A stretch of 64,000 nucleotides of DNA, taken from positions 1 to 64,000 of the forward strand of contig JAEWGX010000131.1 of the NCBI GenBank assembly GCA_023388075.1, given 5' to 3'. The number at the start of each line of letters is the position of its first letter. Within the stretch, counting starts at the first letter, position 1. This DNA is from Pseudomonadota bacterium (GTDB lineage Bacteria > Pseudomonadota > Gammaproteobacteria > Burkholderiales > Burkholderiaceae_E). Made by a program: the position numbers and the translations under genes. Shown in pieces: positions 43,397 to 51,919 of the stretch. Below the pieces are notes generated by a model that did no database searches, had not been told where the DNA came from, and saw nothing but the letters and a program-made list of their open reading frames with translations.

Positions 43397-44273
43397 GGCC
43401 GGCGGGCTGGCCGCCCTGCTGCTCGACCCCTTCGGCGAGTTCGCGTTCATGCGTCGCGCGCTGGCGGGCTGCCTCGCGCTGTCGCTGGGCGCGGCGCCCG
43501 TGGGCGTGGTCCTGATGCTGCGTCGAATGAGCCTCACCGGCGACGCGATGGCGCACGCGATCCTGCCGGGCGCCGCGATCGGCTACCTCGTCGCGGGCCT
43601 CTCGCTGCCGGCGATGACCTTCGGCGGCGTCATCGCCGGCCTCCTGGTGGCGATGGTGGCGGCCTTCGTCACGCGCTCCGGCCGGCAGGCCGAGGACACG
43701 AGCCTGGCCGCCTTCTATCTCCTGTCGCTCTCCGTCGGCGTGGTCATCGTCTCCACCGCGGGCGGCAGCGTCGACCTCCTGCACGTGCTGTTCGGATCCG
43801 TGCTCGCGCTCGACGATGCCGCGCTGCTGCTGCTCGGCGCCATCGCTTCGGCCACGCTGGTGGCGCTGGCCATCCTCTATCGCCCGCTGGTCTTCGAGTG
43901 CGTGGACCCGGGGCTGATGCCGCGGCACGGCCGCTGGAGCGTCGTGGCGCACCAGGGCTTCATGGTGCTGCTCGTGCTCAACCTGGTGGCGGGCTTTCAC
44001 GCGCTCGGCACGCTGCTCGCGGTGGGCATGATGATCCTGCCGGCCGCGGCGGCGCGGCTGTGGGTGCGGGAGTTCAACCGGCTGGTGCTGGTCGCCGTCG
44101 CGATCGCGCTGGTCGGCAGCATCGCCGGCCTGCTGCTGTCCTATCACCTCGAGTGGGCAACGGGGCCGACCATCGTGGTGGTGCTCGGCATCGCGTATTG
44201 CCTGTCCCTGGTCGTCGGCACGCAGGGCCTGGTGGCGCAGAACGTGCGGCCGCGTCGGCACTATCGGGTGTGA
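43389..44273 (+). CDS. znuB: Zinc/manganese-type ABC importer permease
   Basis: 294 residues with eight or nine helices. MSLTGDAMAHAILPGAAIGY is the ABC-3 family signature, and LVAGFHALGTLLAVGMMILP is another conserved block. It forms the metal channel with the preceding ATPase. In related operons the binding-protein gene follows directly; here the next gene is an unrelated AraC-type regulator and the binding protein is 3.8 kb away. Confidence 0.87.
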   Translation: MPEAGGLAALLLDPFGEFAFMRRALAGCLALSLGAAPVGVVLMLRRMSLTGDAMAHAILPGAAIGYLVAGLSLPAMTFGGVIAGLLVAMVAAFVTRSGRQAEDTSLAAFYLLSLSVGVVIVSTAGGSVDLLHVLFGSVLALDDAALLLLGAIASATLVALAILYRPLVFECVDPGLMPRHGRWSVVAHQGFMVLLVLNLVAGFHALGTLLAVGMMILPAAAARLWVREFNRLVLVAVAIALVGSIAGLLLSYHLEWATGPTIVVVLGIAYCLSLVVGTQGLVAQNVRPRRHYRV

Positions 44274-44345
44274 GATGGTTGGCACGACAATGCAGGATGC
44301 CTTGTAAGCTTCGGGCCTTTGAGGTGGGGCGTTCGAGGGCTCGCC

Positions 44346-45488
44346 ATGTACGTGACGCTGATCGATCTCCTGCTGGCTACCAGCGTCGTGCAGTCACTGG
44401 GCCTGGCAGCCTTCCTTCTGCTTCCGGAAACGTTCCGCCTCGTCAGCAATCGACTGCTGGCGGCCAGCGTCCTTGCCTTCGCGGCCGGCCTGTGCGAGTT
44501 CTTCCTGTACTCCACCGGAGCGGCGCTTCGGTATCCCAACCTGGCCTACCTGGGCACCCTGGTCGGCCTGCTGCAGGCCAGCCTGCTGTATCTGTACGCC
44601 CAATCGCTGATGTATCGCGATTTCCGCCTGCGGCCCAGGCACGCCGTCCACACCCTGCTGTTCTGGGTGGTGTCGGCCATCTTCCTTGTCGAGTACTACC
44701 TGCAGCCCATGGACGTGAAGCTGCAGATCCTGATGGTCCGTGACCATCCGGGAGTCCTGAATTCGCCCCTGCTGGCGACCGCCATCCACCTTGTCTTCCT
44801 GGGCTATCTCTGGGCCACCATCAGGTCACTTGGCCGCTTCGGTACCACGGTACGCCAACTCTTCTCGAACATCGAGGACAAGCAGCTCGCATGGCTGCGC
44901 ACGCTCCTGATCCTCTATGCGATCGTCTGGGTGATCAGCCTGCTGTACTGTCTTTCCGCGCATGTCTTCAAGGACCTCGTCAGCGCGCGGTCGGTATCGG
45001 CGATCGCCGCGGTCGCCGGGTTCCTGTTCGTCAACTACCTCGTCATTCACGCTCTGCGCCAGCCGGCCATCTTCTCGGGGCTGAGCGCGGAAGAGGCGCA
45101 GTTCGCACAGGGGCCCGCCAAGGTTCGCTCCGGCTCGGTCGACGAAGCGGACCAGGCCCTGCTCCAACGACTTGCCACCCACATGGCCGAGGCCGAACCC
45201 TACCTCGATGCCAACCTCACCGTCGACCAGCTGGCCCGGCAGCTCGGTGTAGCGACTCGCGATCTGTCGAGGGCGATCAACGAGGGGCTTGGCAGGAACT
45301 TCTTCGAGCTCGTGAGCGACTATCGAATCGCAGACGCTCGCCGTCGGCTCGAGGCGGCCGAACCCGGCACGACGATCCTGCAGGTGATGTACGACTCGGG
45401 GTTCAATTCCAAGTCGGTCTTCAACACGGCTTTCAAGAAAGCCACGGGAATGACTCCCAGCGCGTACCGGGCGCGCCCCGCGCAGTAG
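44346..45488 (+). CDS. Membrane-bound AraC-family regulator
   Basis: 380 residues. The first 240 have about seven hydrophobic helices (LGLAAFLLLPETF, AFAAGLCEFFLY, LVFLGYLWATI, LILYAIVWVISLLYCL). The C-terminal 100 are an AraC DNA-binding domain: DQLARQLGVATRDLSRAINE and DSGFNSKSVFNTAFKKATGMTP (both helix-turn-helix units). GAGGG precedes the ATG. Codon use looks less GC-strict than in its neighbours. It probably senses a signal at the membrane and controls the following metal-efflux genes. Confidence 0.85.
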   Translation: MYVTLIDLLLATSVVQSLGLAAFLLLPETFRLVSNRLLAASVLAFAAGLCEFFLYSTGAALRYPNLAYLGTLVGLLQASLLYLYAQSLMYRDFRLRPRHAVHTLLFWVVSAIFLVEYYLQPMDVKLQILMVRDHPGVLNSPLLATAIHLVFLGYLWATIRSLGRFGTTVRQLFSNIEDKQLAWLRTLLILYAIVWVISLLYCLSAHVFKDLVSARSVSAIAAVAGFLFVNYLVIHALRQPAIFSGLSAEEAQFAQGPAKVRSGSVDEADQALLQRLATHMAEAEPYLDANLTVDQLARQLGVATRDLSRAINEGLGRNFFELVSDYRIADARRRLEAAEPGTTILQVMYDSGFNSKSVFNTAFKKATGMTPSAYRARPAQ

Positions 45489-45690
45489 CCGCGGGCCCCT
45501 CGGATCGGGATCACACGACTCCGGTTCCACGGCTCTCCGGCGCCGCATCGGCGTTCGATCTTCGGCAGGCCGAAAGGCGAACCCGTAACTCATTGATATT
45601 CCGAGATAATCCTGGAAGCGTGCGAAAGGTTCGAAGGCGCGCTTCCGGACGACGTGGTTGGCGTGAGTCCCTATCTTGAACGTATCCGAT

Positions 45691-45708
45691 GTCCGGTTTG
45701 CCCCGGAC
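45691..45708. promoter_or_regulatory. Inverted repeat before the HMA/P1B ATPase genes
   Basis: GTCCGG-N6-CCGGAC is perfect and lies 27 bases before the HMA-protein ATG. It might be an operator or a leader hairpin. The rest of the 246-base gap holds no other signal I trust. Confidence 0.35.
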
Positions 45709-45734
45709 AGCGCCACAAGAGAGGAGTCACCATC

Positions 45735-45968
45735 ATGAGTACTACCACGCTGAAGAACACCATCCTGCGCTCCGAGGAGTTCACCTGCCCGAGCTGCATC
45801 GACAAGATCGAAACCAGGCTGAGACGCATGGACGGCGTCGAGGCGGCCGAGGTGAAGTTCGCCTCCGGCCGGGTGAAGGTCATCCACGACCTGGAGAAGG
45901 CACCCGTGCGCGCACTGGTCGACGCCATCGCAGAGGTCGGCTACAAGGTGAAGCCGTCTTCGGTCTGA
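45735..45968 (+). CDS. Heavy-metal-associated (HMA) domain protein, stand-alone metallochaperone
   Basis: 77 residues, one ferredoxin-like HMA fold. The metal-binding pair is in FTCPSCIDKIE, and RMDGVEAAEVKFASGRVKV is the usual second half. It could pass a soft or borderline metal to the ATPase encoded 44 bases downstream, which has no HMA domain of its own. GAGGAG precedes the start. Confidence 0.88.
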   Translation: MSTTTLKNTILRSEEFTCPSCIDKIETRLRRMDGVEAAEVKFASGRVKVIHDLEKAPVRALVDAIAEVGYKVKPSSV

Positions 45969-46012
45969 TCTCGCCAGCAACGCACGGGCTCTTGCCGCAG
46001 AGGGGATTAGTC

Positions 46013-47926
46013 ATGAAGACCTGGGAAACCTGGGGCGTCGTCGGCGTCTCGGGGCTCTTGATCATCGCCGCCTGGATCACCGGTTCGGACTGGCTGATGA
46101 TCGCCGCCGCGTTCGTCGCCGGCTATCGGATCGCCATCTCGGCGTTCCAGGCCGCGAGGATCAGGACCGTCTCGATCGACCTGCTGGTCATCGTGGCGGC
46201 GGTCGGCGCATTGCTCATCGACAACTACTGGGAGTCGGCGGCGGTCACCTTCCTGTTCGCCCTCGGGGGCGCCATGGAAAGGGCGACCCTGGGCAGGACT
46301 CGCAAGGCACTGTCCGACCTCGTCGAGGCCGCCCCCGAGACGGCAACTGTCATGCGCGACGGAAAACCAGAGACAGTCGAGATCTGGGAGCTCGTGCCGG
46401 GCGATGTCGTGCTGATCAGGAACGGCGAGCAGGTGCCGGTCGACGGCACCGTCGTCGCCGGCAATGGCGGCGTGGACGAAGCCAGTATCACCGGGGAATC
46501 GATTCCCGCCGAGAAGGGCGAGGGCATGGAAGTGTTCGCCGGTACGTGGCTGAGGTCCGGCGTGCTGCGCGTCAAGGCGATAGGTATCGGCTCCGACACC
46601 ACGCTGGCCAGGATCATCCACCGCGTCGAGGATGCCCAGGACGCCAAGGCCAGGACCCAGACCTTCATGGAAAGATTCTCGAGGTACTACACCCCCGGCG
46701 TCATGGTGGCAGCCCTGCTGGTCGGGCTGGTCAGCCGCGATGTGGAGCTGGCTCTGACCATGCTGGTGATCGGCTGTCCCGGCGCTCTTGTCATCTCCAT
46801 TCCCGTCTCCATCGTCGCGGGCATCGGACGCTCCGCCAAGGACGGCGTCCTGATCAAGGGCGGAGAGCATCTGGAGAACTCCGCGCGCGTAGATGTGGTG
46901 GTCGTGGACAAGACCGGCACCCTGACCACGGGACGGCCCGAGTTGACCGACGTGGTGGTGCTGGACGACGCCTGGAGCGAGGACCAGGTGCTCGGCCTGG
47001 CCGCTCGGGCCGAAACCGCTTCCGAGCACCCGCTGGCAGAGGCCATCATCCGCGGCGCCGAGCAGCGCAAGTTGAGCGTCGAGATGGTGGAGCGAGCAGA
47101 ACCGGTGACGGGCAAGGGCATCCGTGCGGAGGTCGACGGGCGCGCCGTCGTCGTGGGCTCGGCGGACCTGCTCGATCATGACCCGGACCGAAGCCGCATC
47201 CTGGAGCTGAACGCCGCGGGCAAGACCGCCATGTTTGTCGGGGTGGACGGGCGCGCGGTGGGGATCGTGGCCGTGGCCGACACCATCCGCGAAGACGCTT
47301 ATCCGGCGATCAGCGCCCTGCACGACAACGGCGTCAAGGTCATCATGGCGACGGGTGACGCACGGCGTGTCGCCGAGACCGTTGCCGCGAAGCTCGGTAT
47401 CGACGAAGTGCGTGCCGAGCTCCTGCCCGAAGACAAGCTGGCACTGGTCAGGGAGCTGCAGGGCAGGGGGCATACCGTGGCCATGGTCGGCGACGGTGTC
47501 AACGACACCCCGGCGCTTGCCCAGGCAGATATCGGTATCGCCATGGGGGTGGCCGGTTCACCGGCAGCCATCGAGACCGCCGATATCGCCCTGATGGCGG
47601 ATCGCTTGCCGCGACTGCCGTATGCCTTGCGCCTGGCCAGGCGAACGGTGCGAACCATGCGGGTCAACATCGTCATCGCCTTGCTGACGGTGGCGGCCCT
47701 GCTGGTTGGTGTCCTTCTCGGGGGCGTGACCATGTCCATCGGCATGCTGGTTCACGAGGCCTCGGTGCTGCTGGTCATCGGTATCGCCATGCTGCTGCTG
47801 CGGCCGACACGGGAAGATCTCGTCGTCAGGCCCGCGAGCGTGTCGACGCCGTTGGCCCCTCGGGATTTCCATCTTCGTGATCTCCCAGGCGGTGGGATTC
47901 GCGCGGATGCAGGCGGTGAAGGCTGA
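46013..47926 (+). CDS. Heavy-metal-translocating P1B-type ATPase
   Basis: 637 residues, with no N-terminal HMA domain. The actuator TGES, the phosphorylation site VVDKTGTLTTG, the HP motif in SEHPLAEAII and GDGVNDTPALAQ are intact. The metal site in the sixth helix reads CPGALVIS, where the typical form is CPCALVIS. Export of zinc, cadmium, lead, or another ion is possible; the altered motif makes the ion hard to predict. The tail after LLLRPTRE is low-complexity. The gene forms an operon with the HMA protein. Confidence 0.88.
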   Translation: MKTWETWGVVGVSGLLIIAAWITGSDWLMIAAAFVAGYRIAISAFQAARIRTVSIDLLVIVAAVGALLIDNYWESAAVTFLFALGGAMERATLGRTRKALSDLVEAAPETATVMRDGKPETVEIWELVPGDVVLIRNGEQVPVDGTVVAGNGGVDEASITGESIPAEKGEGMEVFAGTWLRSGVLRVKAIGIGSDTTLARIIHRVEDAQDAKARTQTFMERFSRYYTPGVMVAALLVGLVSRDVELALTMLVIGCPGALVISIPVSIVAGIGRSAKDGVLIKGGEHLENSARVDVVVVDKTGTLTTGRPELTDVVVLDDAWSEDQVLGLAARAETASEHPLAEAIIRGAEQRKLSVEMVERAEPVTGKGIRAEVDGRAVVVGSADLLDHDPDRSRILELNAAGKTAMFVGVDGRAVGIVAVADTIREDAYPAISALHDNGVKVIMATGDARRVAETVAAKLGIDEVRAELLPEDKLALVRELQGRGHTVAMVGDGVNDTPALAQADIGIAMGVAGSPAAIETADIALMADRLPRLPYALRLARRTVRTMRVNIVIALLTVAALLVGVLLGGVTMSIGMLVHEASVLLVIGIAMLLLRPTREDLVVRPASVSTPLAPRDFHLRDLPGGGIRADAGGEG

Positions 47927-47928
47927 AC

Positions 47929-47949
47929 GCGTGCCGGTCGACGGCACGC
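47929..47949 (+). terminator. Hairpin after the P1B ATPase gene
   Basis: GCGTGCCG-GTCGA-CGGCACGC is a perfect 8-bp stem just after the stop. No T tract; a likely boundary between the efflux cassette and the binding-protein gene. Confidence 0.45.
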
Positions 47950-48058
47950 AGCCCGGCGCGCCGGTATCATCGCGCCGATCGAATCGAGGGACAGGTCGGC
48001 GCTTCGGTGCCTCTGTCCTGACCGTCGCCGTGACGTCATCGTCCATGAAGAGAATCCC

Positions 48059-49102
48059 TTGATCGGCCTGGCCGGCACCATACGCCCCCTGGTTACCCTG
48101 CTCATGGCAGCCGGATTGGCAGCCCACGGCACCGCGCCAGCCCAGGACGCAGCCGCGCCTAAAAGAATCGAAGCCGCGGGCGCGGCTGCACCCACCGCCG
48201 TCCCGGTCGTCGCCACCTTCAGCATCCTCGCGGACCTGGTCGCGCAGGTCGGGGGTGATGCGGTCGCAGTGACCACGCTCGTACCTGCTGGCGGCGACGT
48301 GCACGTCTTCCGGCCCGGGCCGAACCATGCCAAGCAGATCGCGGCCGCGGCGCTGGTGGTGGCGAACGGGCTCGACTTCGAAGGGTGGATGGCGCGACTG
48401 GTGCGTTCGAGCGGCTACCGTGGCCCGGTGGCGATCGCCAGCGATGGAATCGAGCCGCTGCGACTGATCGGCGGCCATTCCCATGGTCCCGGCGAAGACC
48501 GGCACGGCGACCGGTCCGGTCACGGGCACGACGACCACGACGACGACCACCGCCGCGGGCGGGACGGCGCCGGGCGGCATGCGGTGGATCCCCACGCCTG
48601 GCAGAGCGTCCCGAACGCGCAGCGCTACGTGGCGAACATCGCCGATGCGCTGTGCAACGTGCGCTCCGAGGCATGCGGGCGATTCCGCGAGAACGCGCGA
48701 CGCTACTCGGCGAAGCTCGAGGCGCTGGACCGCGAGATCCGCGAGACGCTCGCGGCGGTGGCACCGGAGCGCCGCAAGGTGGTCACCTCCCATGCCGCGT
48801 TCGGCTACTTCGGGCACGAGTACGGCGTGCGCTTCCTCGCGCCCGTCGGCGTGAGCACCGACGCCGAGCCGTCGGCAGCGGCGGTGTCGCGGCTGATCCG
48901 GCTGATCCGCGCCGAAGGCGTGCGGGCCTATTTCGTGGAGGGAATGGCGGATGCGCGGCTGCTCGCGCGCATCCGCGAGGAAACCGGCGGCGCCGAGGCG
49001 GGTCGCCTCTTCGCGGACAGCCTGTCGGCCGCCGACGGCCCGGCGCCCACCTACGAGGCGATGATGCGCTACAACGCGCGCGCGATCAGGGCGGCGTTGT
49101 AA
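48059..49102 (+). CDS. znuA: Zinc ABC importer solute-binding protein
   Basis: 347 residues. It starts at TTG 48059 (an ATG at 48104 is an alternative inside the signal peptide, which ends near TAPAQ). The cluster A-I fold begins PVVATFSILADLVAQVGGDA. A long His/Asp loop (about residues 141-170, GHSHGPGEDRHGDRSGHGHD) is the zinc-scavenging loop of ZnuA. Metal ligands include His in GDVHVFRPGPNHA and in TSHAAFGYF, with Asp near the end. It belongs with the znuC/znuB genes at 42605-44273. The end overlaps the opposing thioesterase gene by 17 bases. Confidence 0.88.
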   Translation: MIGLAGTIRPLVTLLMAAGLAAHGTAPAQDAAAPKRIEAAGAAAPTAVPVVATFSILADLVAQVGGDAVAVTTLVPAGGDVHVFRPGPNHAKQIAAAALVVANGLDFEGWMARLVRSSGYRGPVAIASDGIEPLRLIGGHSHGPGEDRHGDRSGHGHDDHDDDHRRGRDGAGRHAVDPHAWQSVPNAQRYVANIADALCNVRSEACGRFRENARRYSAKLEALDREIRETLAAVAPERRKVVTSHAAFGYFGHEYGVRFLAPVGVSTDAEPSAAAVSRLIRLIRAEGVRAYFVEGMADARLLARIREETGGAEAGRLFADSLSAADGPAPTYEAMMRYNARAIRAAL

Positions 49103-49568
49103 GCAGCCGCTGCAGCTCTTCGGGCGGGTCGATCGCCCTGACCCGGTCCGGATCGTCCGGATGAGGAATGCCGACGAAGCGCTTCTCCTCGCCCACGCAG
49201 AGCAGGGTGTCGCCGCGAAAGACCCGGTGCAGGAACACGATCCGGCGCGGCTCGAAGCCGATCGCGCGCGACTCCACCCGGATCGCCTGGCCATGGGTGA
49301 CCGGCCGGATGAACTCGGCGCTGGCCTGGGCGCACGGCAGGCCGAGCCAGCCCATTTCCTTCGCGGTCCGCCGCCAGCTCCAGCCGATCTCGTTCATGAG
49401 CGCGTGCACCGCCTCGTCGAACCAGCGATAAAAGTTGGGATAGAAGGCAATGCCGGCCGGGTCGCAATCGCCGAACGAGACCTGCCGGTGATACAGGAAG
49501 ACGCGCAGGCCTTCGTACGGCTCGAGCGGAGCCCGCGACGGCGCGGATTGCGCGGGCACCGGCTTCAT
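49086..49568 (-). CDS. Acyl-CoA thioesterase, 4-hydroxybenzoyl-CoA thioesterase type
   Basis: 160 residues of the hot-dog fold. SFGDCDPAGIAFYPNFYRWF contains the active Asp of the 4HBT/YbgC group. The family hydrolyses aromatic or short acyl-CoA thioesters. Its ATG overlaps the stop of the upstream dehydrogenase gene by 4 bases (ATGA), so the two are coupled. The specific thioester cannot be told. Confidence 0.87.
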   Translation of the reverse strand: MKPVPAQSAPSRAPLEPYEGLRVFLYHRQVSFGDCDPAGIAFYPNFYRWFDEAVHALMNEIGWSWRRTAKEMGWLGLPCAQASAEFIRPVTHGQAIRVESRAIGFEPRRIVFLHRVFRGDTLLCVGEEKRFVGIPHPDDPDRVRAIDPPEELQRLLTTPP

Positions 49569-50638
49569 GTCGCTATGCTGGCCAACCGTGGCAACGCGGA
49601 GGACACCTGCCGGGCCGCCTCGTCCATCTGCGCGACTGTCTGCCCGTCGATGACGATGCCGCCCGCGCGCGCCTTCCGATACTCGCGCTCGGGGTCACCC
49701 GGCATGCGCACGCCGTCGGCACCCGGGGCAGGGCGCGCGGAGCGCACCCAGTCCTCGAACTGGGCGGCACGCTGCTCGAACTCTTCCGGCGGGCCCATCC
49801 GCGCCGGATCGAAGACGATGGCAAGCATGCTGTTCCACACCCGCAGCGACACGTCCTCGCCCTCGACCGGCGTGCTGGTGTCGCCGCCGGTCAAGGCCGC
49901 GCCCAGCATCTCGCAGACCATCGCGAGCGCATAGCCCTTGTGGCCAGCGAAGGTGAGCAGGGCGCCCGCCGGCGATTCGAACACCACGGCGGGATCGGTG
50001 GTGGGGCAGCCCTGGTCGTCGATCAGGCAACCGGCCGGCACCGGCACCTTCCTGTTGTACGCGACCCGGGCCTTGCCGTGGGCGATGGCGCTGGTGGCGA
50101 AATCGAGCAGCAACGGCTCGCGGGTGCGCCTTGGAATGCCCACGGTGAAGGGGTTGGTGACGAAGCGCGCCTCGGCGCCGCCATGGGGCGCCACGACGTG
50201 GATGCTGTTCGCATTGGTGAAATGGATCGACACCATGCCCGCGGCGATCGCCTGCTCGGCCCAGTGGCCGACGCGGCCGATGTGGTGGCTGTTGCGCAGA
50301 CCCAGGACGCAGACGCCGTGCTGCCGGGCGCGCTGGATCGCGAGCTCCATCGCCTGGTGGGCGACCGACTGGCCGAGGCCCCGGCCGGCGTCCAGGGTCA
50401 GCATGGTGCCGGTGTCGCTCACGATCGCGACCTGCTGGTTGAGTCGCAGCCGCCCGCTCACCAGCGCGGTCACGTACTTCGGGATCATCCCGACTCCGTG
50501 CGAGTCGTGGCCGGTCAGGTTGGCATCGACCAGGTGATCCGCGGTCAGCCGCGCCTCGGTCGCATTGGAGCCCGCGGCGGTGAAGAGGTCCACCACCCAA
50601 CGGTGGAGCGCCTCGGGGTGGACTGTCAGGTCAGCCAT
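49565..50638 (-). CDS. Ldh/Mdh-type (YlbC/malate-L-lactate) dehydrogenase
   Basis: 357 residues. ANLTGHDSHGVGMIPKYV carries the conserved His, LGLRNSHHIGRVGHWAEQA the Rossmann-like block, and TNPFTVGIPR the active loop of this unusual NAD(P)-dependent fold. The family reduces ketoacids such as oxaloacetate, 2,3-diketogulonate or ureidoglycolate analogues. Coupled to the thioesterase gene. An array of short tandem repeats lies just before it at 50677. Confidence 0.87.
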   Translation of the reverse strand: MADLTVHPEALHRWVVDLFTAAGSNATEARLTADHLVDANLTGHDSHGVGMIPKYVTALVSGRLRLNQQVAIVSDTGTMLTLDAGRGLGQSVAHQAMELAIQRARQHGVCVLGLRNSHHIGRVGHWAEQAIAAGMVSIHFTNANSIHVVAPHGGAEARFVTNPFTVGIPRRTREPLLLDFATSAIAHGKARVAYNRKVPVPAGCLIDDQGCPTTDPAVVFESPAGALLTFAGHKGYALAMVCEMLGAALTGGDTSTPVEGEDVSLRVWNSMLAIVFDPARMGPPEEFEQRAAQFEDWVRSARPAPGADGVRMPGDPEREYRKARAGGIVIDGQTVAQMDEAARQVSSALPRLASIAT

Positions 50639-50676
50639 CGAAGGGTCGCCTCGCTCGATTCGTTCCCCGGGCCTGC

Positions 50677-50733
50677 GGAAAGCTCCGGTGAAATGGAAAG
50701 CTGCGGCGCAATGAGAAAGCCGCGGCGCAATGA
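50677..50733 (-). repeat. Three imperfect 18-19 bp tandem repeats upstream of the dehydrogenase gene
   Basis: On the plus strand GAAAGCTCCGGTGAAATG, GAAAGCTGCGGCGCAATGA and GAAAGCCGCGGCGCAATGA begin at 50678, 50696 and 50715. The last two differ by one base over 18. They lie 39-95 bases before the dehydrogenase start on the minus strand, a position suited to regulator binding. Confidence 0.65.
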
Positions 50734-50768
50734 TCGCACGTCCGCGGCCCCCCTTCGCGGCCTGCGGC

Positions 50769-51713
50769 TCAGCGCTTCAGCGCGTCGATCAGCGCCTGCT
50801 CGTAGCCACGCAGGATGCGGCCGCGCAGGTAGGCCACCCGGGTCTGGTTGCGGGCGAACGGACGGCCGATCGGGAGGCGCACCAGGCCGTCGACGGCGCC
50901 GGCCGCTCCCGCATCGGCCGCGGCGTCCTGCGGACCAGCCGGGTCTCCACCCGACGACATCGGATCCTCGAAGGCGAGCTCGGAGACGAGGCCGATGCCA
51001 AGGCCCAGCCGCACGTAGGTCTTGATGACGTCGGAATCGGTCGCCTCGAGCACGATGCGCGGCGCGAGCCCGCGCTCGGCGAAGGCGCGGTCGATGCGGC
51101 CGCGTCCGGCGAACTGCGGATCGTAGGTGATGAGGTCGTGGCGCGCGAGCTCCTCGAGGCTCACCGAAGGCTGGCCGGCAAGCGGATGCGACGGCGCGGC
51201 GACCGCGCAGTGATACCAGGAGAACAGTTCCTGCGAATCGAGGTCCGCCTGCTGGCCGATCGACTCCGTCGCGATCCCGAGGTCGACCTGGCCGGCGCGC
51301 AGCATCGTGATGATCTGGGAGGGGCTGCCCTGGTGCAGGCGCACGACCACCTCGGGATAGCGCACGCGCAGGTCGGCGATCGCCCGCGGCAGCGCGTAGC
51401 GGGCCTGGGTGTGGGTCGCGGCGATGCGCAGCTCGCCGGTCTGGGTATCGTGCCAGTTCGCGGCGCTGCGCTTGAGGTTGTCGATCTCGAGCAGGATGCG
51501 CTCGACGATCGCGAGCACCTCCTGCCCGGCGTCGGTCAGTGCGGTGAGGCGCTTGCCGTGGCGCACGAAGATCGTGATGCCGAGCTCGTCCTCCAGCTCC
51601 CGGATCGCCTTGGAGAGCCCGGGCTGCGAAGTGTGCAGCACCTGGGCGGCGGCGGTGAGGTTCAGGTCGCGTCGGACCGTCTCGCGCAGATAGCGCAGTT
51701 GCTGGAGGTTCAC
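50769..51713 (-). CDS. CysB-type LysR transcriptional regulator
   Basis: 314 residues from a GTG at 51713. MNLQQLRYLRETVRRDLNLT and VLHTSQPGLSKAIRELEDEL are highly characteristic of the CysB/Cbl group, which regulates sulfate assimilation with O-acetylserine or sulfate derivatives as ligands. An insertion of about 25 Gly/Ala/Asp-rich residues (DPMSSGGDPAGPQDAAADAG) follows LVSELAFE. The sirohaem and rhodanese genes 1-3 kb away fit a sulfur role. No strong ribosome site is seen. Confidence 0.87.
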   Translation of the reverse strand: MNLQQLRYLRETVRRDLNLTAAAQVLHTSQPGLSKAIRELEDELGITIFVRHGKRLTALTDAGQEVLAIVERILLEIDNLKRSAANWHDTQTGELRIAATHTQARYALPRAIADLRVRYPEVVVRLHQGSPSQIITMLRAGQVDLGIATESIGQQADLDSQELFSWYHCAVAAPSHPLAGQPSVSLEELARHDLITYDPQFAGRGRIDRAFAERGLAPRIVLEATDSDVIKTYVRLGLGIGLVSELAFEDPMSSGGDPAGPQDAAADAGAAGAVDGLVRLPIGRPFARNQTRVAYLRGRILRGYEQALIDALKR

Positions 51714-51919
51714 GGCTTGGGCTGGTCGACTGGTTTCGGAGAGTGTGCCGGATCGGTGGCGATTGCAGGAGCAGGCAGGCGCGGTGATTCGCCGGAGTTT
51801 ACGCGGCCAAGGGCGCTCGCCGGCATCCTCGCCAGGGCGCTCGACTTGTCGCGCCGCGCCGCGGACGCTCGCATTACGATTGGCGGCGGTAGACAACAAC
51901 GACATGAAGGAATCCGACG

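Noticed and set aside
44274..48058. Transposon or genomic island with mobile genes
   Set aside because: No transposase, integrase or terminal repeats were found; only gene order and codon use hint at insertion.
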